Shown: one piece after another, positions 6,211-8,226 of the stretch
Position numbering within the stretch: the first letter of the stretch is position 1
How the letters are laid out: the number at the start of each line of letters is the position of its first letter
NCBI GenBank assembly: GCA_947168785.1
Contig: CAMVNL010000080.1
Span: 1 to 8,226 of the forward strand
From: an uncultured Clostridia bacterium
Lineage (GTDB): Bacteria > Bacillota > Clostridia > Oscillospirales > Acutalibacteraceae
Direction of reading: 5' to 3'
Length of the DNA stretch: 8,226 nt
Position numbers and translations under genes: made by a program
Notes under the pieces: model-generated
What the model was told of the DNA's origin: nothing
Databases searched by the model: none
What the model saw: only the letters and a program-made list of their open reading frames with translations

Positions 6211-7479
6211 ATGTCCACACCGCTGGCCGACAGGCTGCGGCCGAAAACGCTGGACGACGTGGTCGGTCAGCGCCACCTGTTCGGTGAAAACTGCGTCCTG
6301 CGCAATATCATCGAATCGGGGCATATCCCGAATCTGATTTTTTACGGCCCCTCCGGCACGGGGAAAACCACCGTGGCCAGGATCATCGCCGGGGCGACGA
6401 ACAAGCGGCTGCATATCCTGAACGGCACCAGCGCGTCGCTGAACGACGTGAAGGACGTGATCGGCGAGATCAACACCATAGCCGCCCCCAACGGCCTGCT
6501 GCTCTATCTGGATGAGATCCAGTACTTCAACAAAAAACAGCAGCAATCGCTGCTGCAATATATCGAAAACGGGGATATCACGCTGATCGCCTCCACTACG
6601 GAGAATCCCTATTTCTATATCTATTCCGCGGTGCTCAGCCGCTCCACCGTGTTTGAGTTCAAGGCGGTGGAGCCCAAGGACGCGGAGAAGGGGATCCGCC
6701 GGGGCTTTTCGTTTTTGTCGGAGGAAAACGGCGAAAGCTATGCGCCGGAGGAGGGCGTCTGCGAATATATCGCGGAGGTCTGCGGCGGCGATATGCGTAA
6801 GGCCCTCAACATCGTGGAGCTGTGCGCCCTCGGCGCGCCCCGTGGGAAAGAGACGGGCCGTATCGCCGTCTCCATGGAAACGGCCAGGGCGGTGTGCGCC
6901 CGCAGCGGCATGCACTATGACCGCAAGGGCGACGAATACTACGATATGCTCTCGGCGTTCCAGAAGTCCATGCGGGGCTCCGATCCCGACGCGGCCATCC
7001 ACTATTTGGCCCGGATCCTGGAGGCGGGGGATCTGGCCTCCGCCGCCCGGCGGCTGCTGGTCTGCGCCAACGAGGACGTGGGGCTGGCCTATCCCATGAT
7101 CATCCCCATCGTCAAAGCGGCGGTGGATACCGCCTTTCAGGTGGGGCTGCCGGAGGCCCGCATCCCGCTGGCCAACGCCGTGATCCTCGTCTGCAACTCC
7201 CCTAAATCCAACTCCGCCTACAACGCCATCAATCAAGCCATGGCGGACGTGGCGAACGGCAAGGCGGGCCCCGTGCCCCGTCAACTGCAGAATAAGCATT
7301 TCGACGGGGAGGACGCCGCCGTGAAGGGGCAGTTCTACAAATATCCCCACGATTTCAAAAACCACTGGGTGAAGCAGCAGTATCTGCCGGATAATATAAA
7401 GGATATAAAATATTATATATATGGCGACAACAAAAACGAAGCCGCCGCCAGAGAGTATTGGGAGAAGATCAAAAAATAA
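6211..7479 (+). CDS. rarA: Replication-associated recombination protein A (AAA+ ATPase, RarA/MgsA)
   Basis: RarA is a clamp-loader-like AAA+ ATPase that forms tetramers, acts on single-strand/double-strand DNA junctions at stalled forks, and helps replication restart. The 422-residue length is normal. Seen from the ATG: the N-terminal 'PLADRLRPKTLDDVVGQ.HL' box (4-23); Walker A 'GPSGTGKT' (46-53); Walker B 'LLYLDEI' (97-103) followed by 'QYFNKKQQ'; sensor 1 'STTENP' (128-133); 'LSRSTVFEF' (142-150) with the likely arginine finger Arg144. The C-terminal collar region carries family-typical 'HYDRKGDEYYDMLSAFQKSMRGSDPDAA', here split by eye only, and 'YKYPHDF..HWVKQQYLP'. The residue after DEI is Gln where many relatives have His. 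It sits alone between an inverted-repeat gap and a strong terminator, so it is probably transcribed on its own or by readthrough from folE. The assignment is firm. Confidence 0.96.
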   Translation: MSTPLADRLRPKTLDDVVGQRHLFGENCVLRNIIESGHIPNLIFYGPSGTGKTTVARIIAGATNKRLHILNGTSASLNDVKDVIGEINTIAAPNGLLLYLDEIQYFNKKQQQSLLQYIENGDITLIASTTENPYFYIYSAVLSRSTVFEFKAVEPKDAEKGIRRGFSFLSEENGESYAPEEGVCEYIAEVCGGDMRKALNIVELCALGAPRGKETGRIAVSMETARAVCARSGMHYDRKGDEYYDMLSAFQKSMRGSDPDAAIHYLARILEAGDLASAARRLLVCANEDVGLAYPMIIPIVKAAVDTAFQVGLPEARIPLANAVILVCNSPKSNSAYNAINQAMADVANGKAGPVPRQLQNKHFDGEDAAVKGQFYKYPHDFKNHWVKQQYLPDNIKDIKYYIYGDNKNEAAAREYWEKIKK

Positions 7480-7505
7480 TCCCTTCCTCTGAACGATCCG
7501 AAAAG

Positions 7506-7535
7506 AAACGCCCCGGACGACTGTCCGGGGCGTTT
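7506..7535. terminator. Strong bidirectional intrinsic terminator
   Basis: A perfect 13-base-pair stem (7506-7518 with 7523-7535) with a GACT loop is bordered by AAAAGAAA on the left and TTTT on the right. It lies 26 bases after the rarA stop and 37 bases after the stop of the converging minus-strand gene, so it can end both transcripts. The longer T run is on the minus strand. Confidence 0.9.
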
Positions 7536-7572
7536 TGCCGTTCCGCCTTGGCGGCGGTGTGCGTTTTGCTGT

Positions 7573-8226
7573 TTACTGGAGATCGTTGACGATCGGGCCG
7601 TAGACGAACTGGGTGTATTCCGTCGTTTCCACTCTGTCGAGAGTGGCGTCGCCGGTCTTCCACATGTTGGAGGAAATGGCGAGGCCGTTGATGCGGCCGT
7701 CCACCGCGAAATGATAACCCACCGTCTGCTTGAGGGATTCCAGCTTATTGGTCGTTCTGCCGATCACCGCGCTGACGGAACCGTTGGTATAGGTCAGGTC
7801 AAACTTCGTCACGGCGTTGCTCTCTCTGGTACCGTTCCACCAGCTCTTGTCAGAGAAAGAGGAGGCGAAATAATCGCGGGTCTTGGCGGGAAGCACCTTG
7901 ACGATGTGAGAGGAGCCGTCATTGTCGGCTGCGTTTTTGAAGGTGATGTTGATCGTGTATTTGCCGTTTTCATCCAGCTTGCAGGTGGCGCTTTCAATAT
8001 CGTTCTCAGAGACCGCGCTGCTGATGAACAGGTTGTCGGCGGCTTCCTTGCTGCCCTCCGCGAAGGTCTTCGTCTCGTTGGATTCGCCCTTCTTGGCGAG
8101 GGTGTTGTAGAAGTTGACGGAGGCGGCGGGGCACATGTCGGAACCGGTCACCGCGTTGGAGGTCTTCTTGGTGTAGCCGGCGCTGTATCTGACGGCGTGA
8201 TCAACGGCGTTGATATAGGTCATCAG
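7573..8226 (-). CDS. C-terminal part of an unrecognised, probably extracellular protein
   Basis: I do not recognise a named family. The frame is open through the right edge, so the ATG at 8223-8221 is probably internal and the N-terminus (with any signal peptide or lipobox) is missing; 217 sense codons are visible. Counting from that Met, the visible part has two cysteines (31 and 81) and no membrane segment. A helical start ('NAVDHAV.YSAGYTKK', ~5-20) is followed by alternating beta-type sequence: 'DIESATCKLDENGKYTINITFK' in outline (75-96), 'DLTYTNGSVSAVIGR' and 'VGYHFAVDGRINGLAI'. Asn/Ser/Thr-rich beta strands with Gly turns resemble repeat domains of secreted clostridial proteins, but this is a general impression. 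It is not a shadow of another gene: no competing plus-strand frame covers it, and it ends neatly at a shared bidirectional terminator. It has no functional link to rarA. Confidence 0.75.
   Translation of the reverse strand: MMTYINAVDHAVRYSAGYTKKTSNAVTGSDMCPAASVNFYNTLAKKGESNETKTFAEGSKEAADNLFISSAVSENDIESATCKLDENGKYTINITFKNAADNDGSSHIVKVLPAKTRDYFASSFSDKSWWNGTRESNAVTKFDLTYTNGSVSAVIGRTTNKLESLKQTVGYHFAVDGRINGLAISSNMWKTGDATLDRVETTEYTQFVYGPIVNDLQ

Noticed and set aside
6193..7365. 390-codon open frame on the minus strand opposite rarA
   Set aside because: It is an antisense shadow of a firmly identified gene, with no ribosome site or recognisable motif.

Overview
The window looks like chromosomal DNA of a GC-rich Firmicute of class Clostridia, most likely an uncultured gut member of the Oscillospiraceae/Ruminococcaceae. 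The signs are a class B sortase, a dockerin-type repeat pair of the 'DAR..LR.SVGLE' kind, Thr/Pro and Ser/Gly surface linkers, AAGGA-type ribosome sites, GTG starts and high GC. The taxonomic call is an inference; there is no rRNA or other marker.

Layout. Positions 2-5414 hold four closely spaced plus-strand genes that read as one cell-envelope cluster: (1) a 5'-truncated, highly charged and probably disordered protein; (2) a class B sortase with its catalytic His, Cys and Arg; (3) a single-pass membrane protein whose cytoplasmic half resembles a degenerate CinA (molybdopterin-binding-like plus NMN-deamidase-like domains) and whose outer half is a mucin-like Thr/Ala/Pro and Ser/Gly tail; (4) a secreted protein with a dockerin pair, a Pro/Thr linker and a SpoIID/LytB-like domain whose conserved blocks are in an unusual order. 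folE (GTP cyclohydrolase I) follows at 5456-6013 and may be the end of the same transcript, since a stem-loop overlaps its stop codon.

A 197-base gap (6014-6210) carries that stem-loop, three copies of a 10-base repeat and an 18-base inverted repeat. Then comes rarA (6211-7479), the AAA+ replication-fork maintenance ATPase. It ends at a strong bidirectional terminator (7506-7535) shared with a converging minus-strand gene (7573-8226) that runs off the right edge and looks like the C-terminal part of an unrecognised, probably extracellular protein.

How the genes fit together. Genes 1-4 probably act at or across the membrane and wall: a transpeptidase, a membrane anchor with a sensor-like or scaffold-like cytoplasmic domain, and a secreted peptidoglycan-related protein. 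No sortase substrate with an LPXTG- or NPQTN-like sorting signal is encoded in the window. folE and rarA are housekeeping genes with no evident link to the cluster. The points most worth a second look are the membrane-tethered CinA-like pseudoenzyme and the rearranged SpoIID protein.
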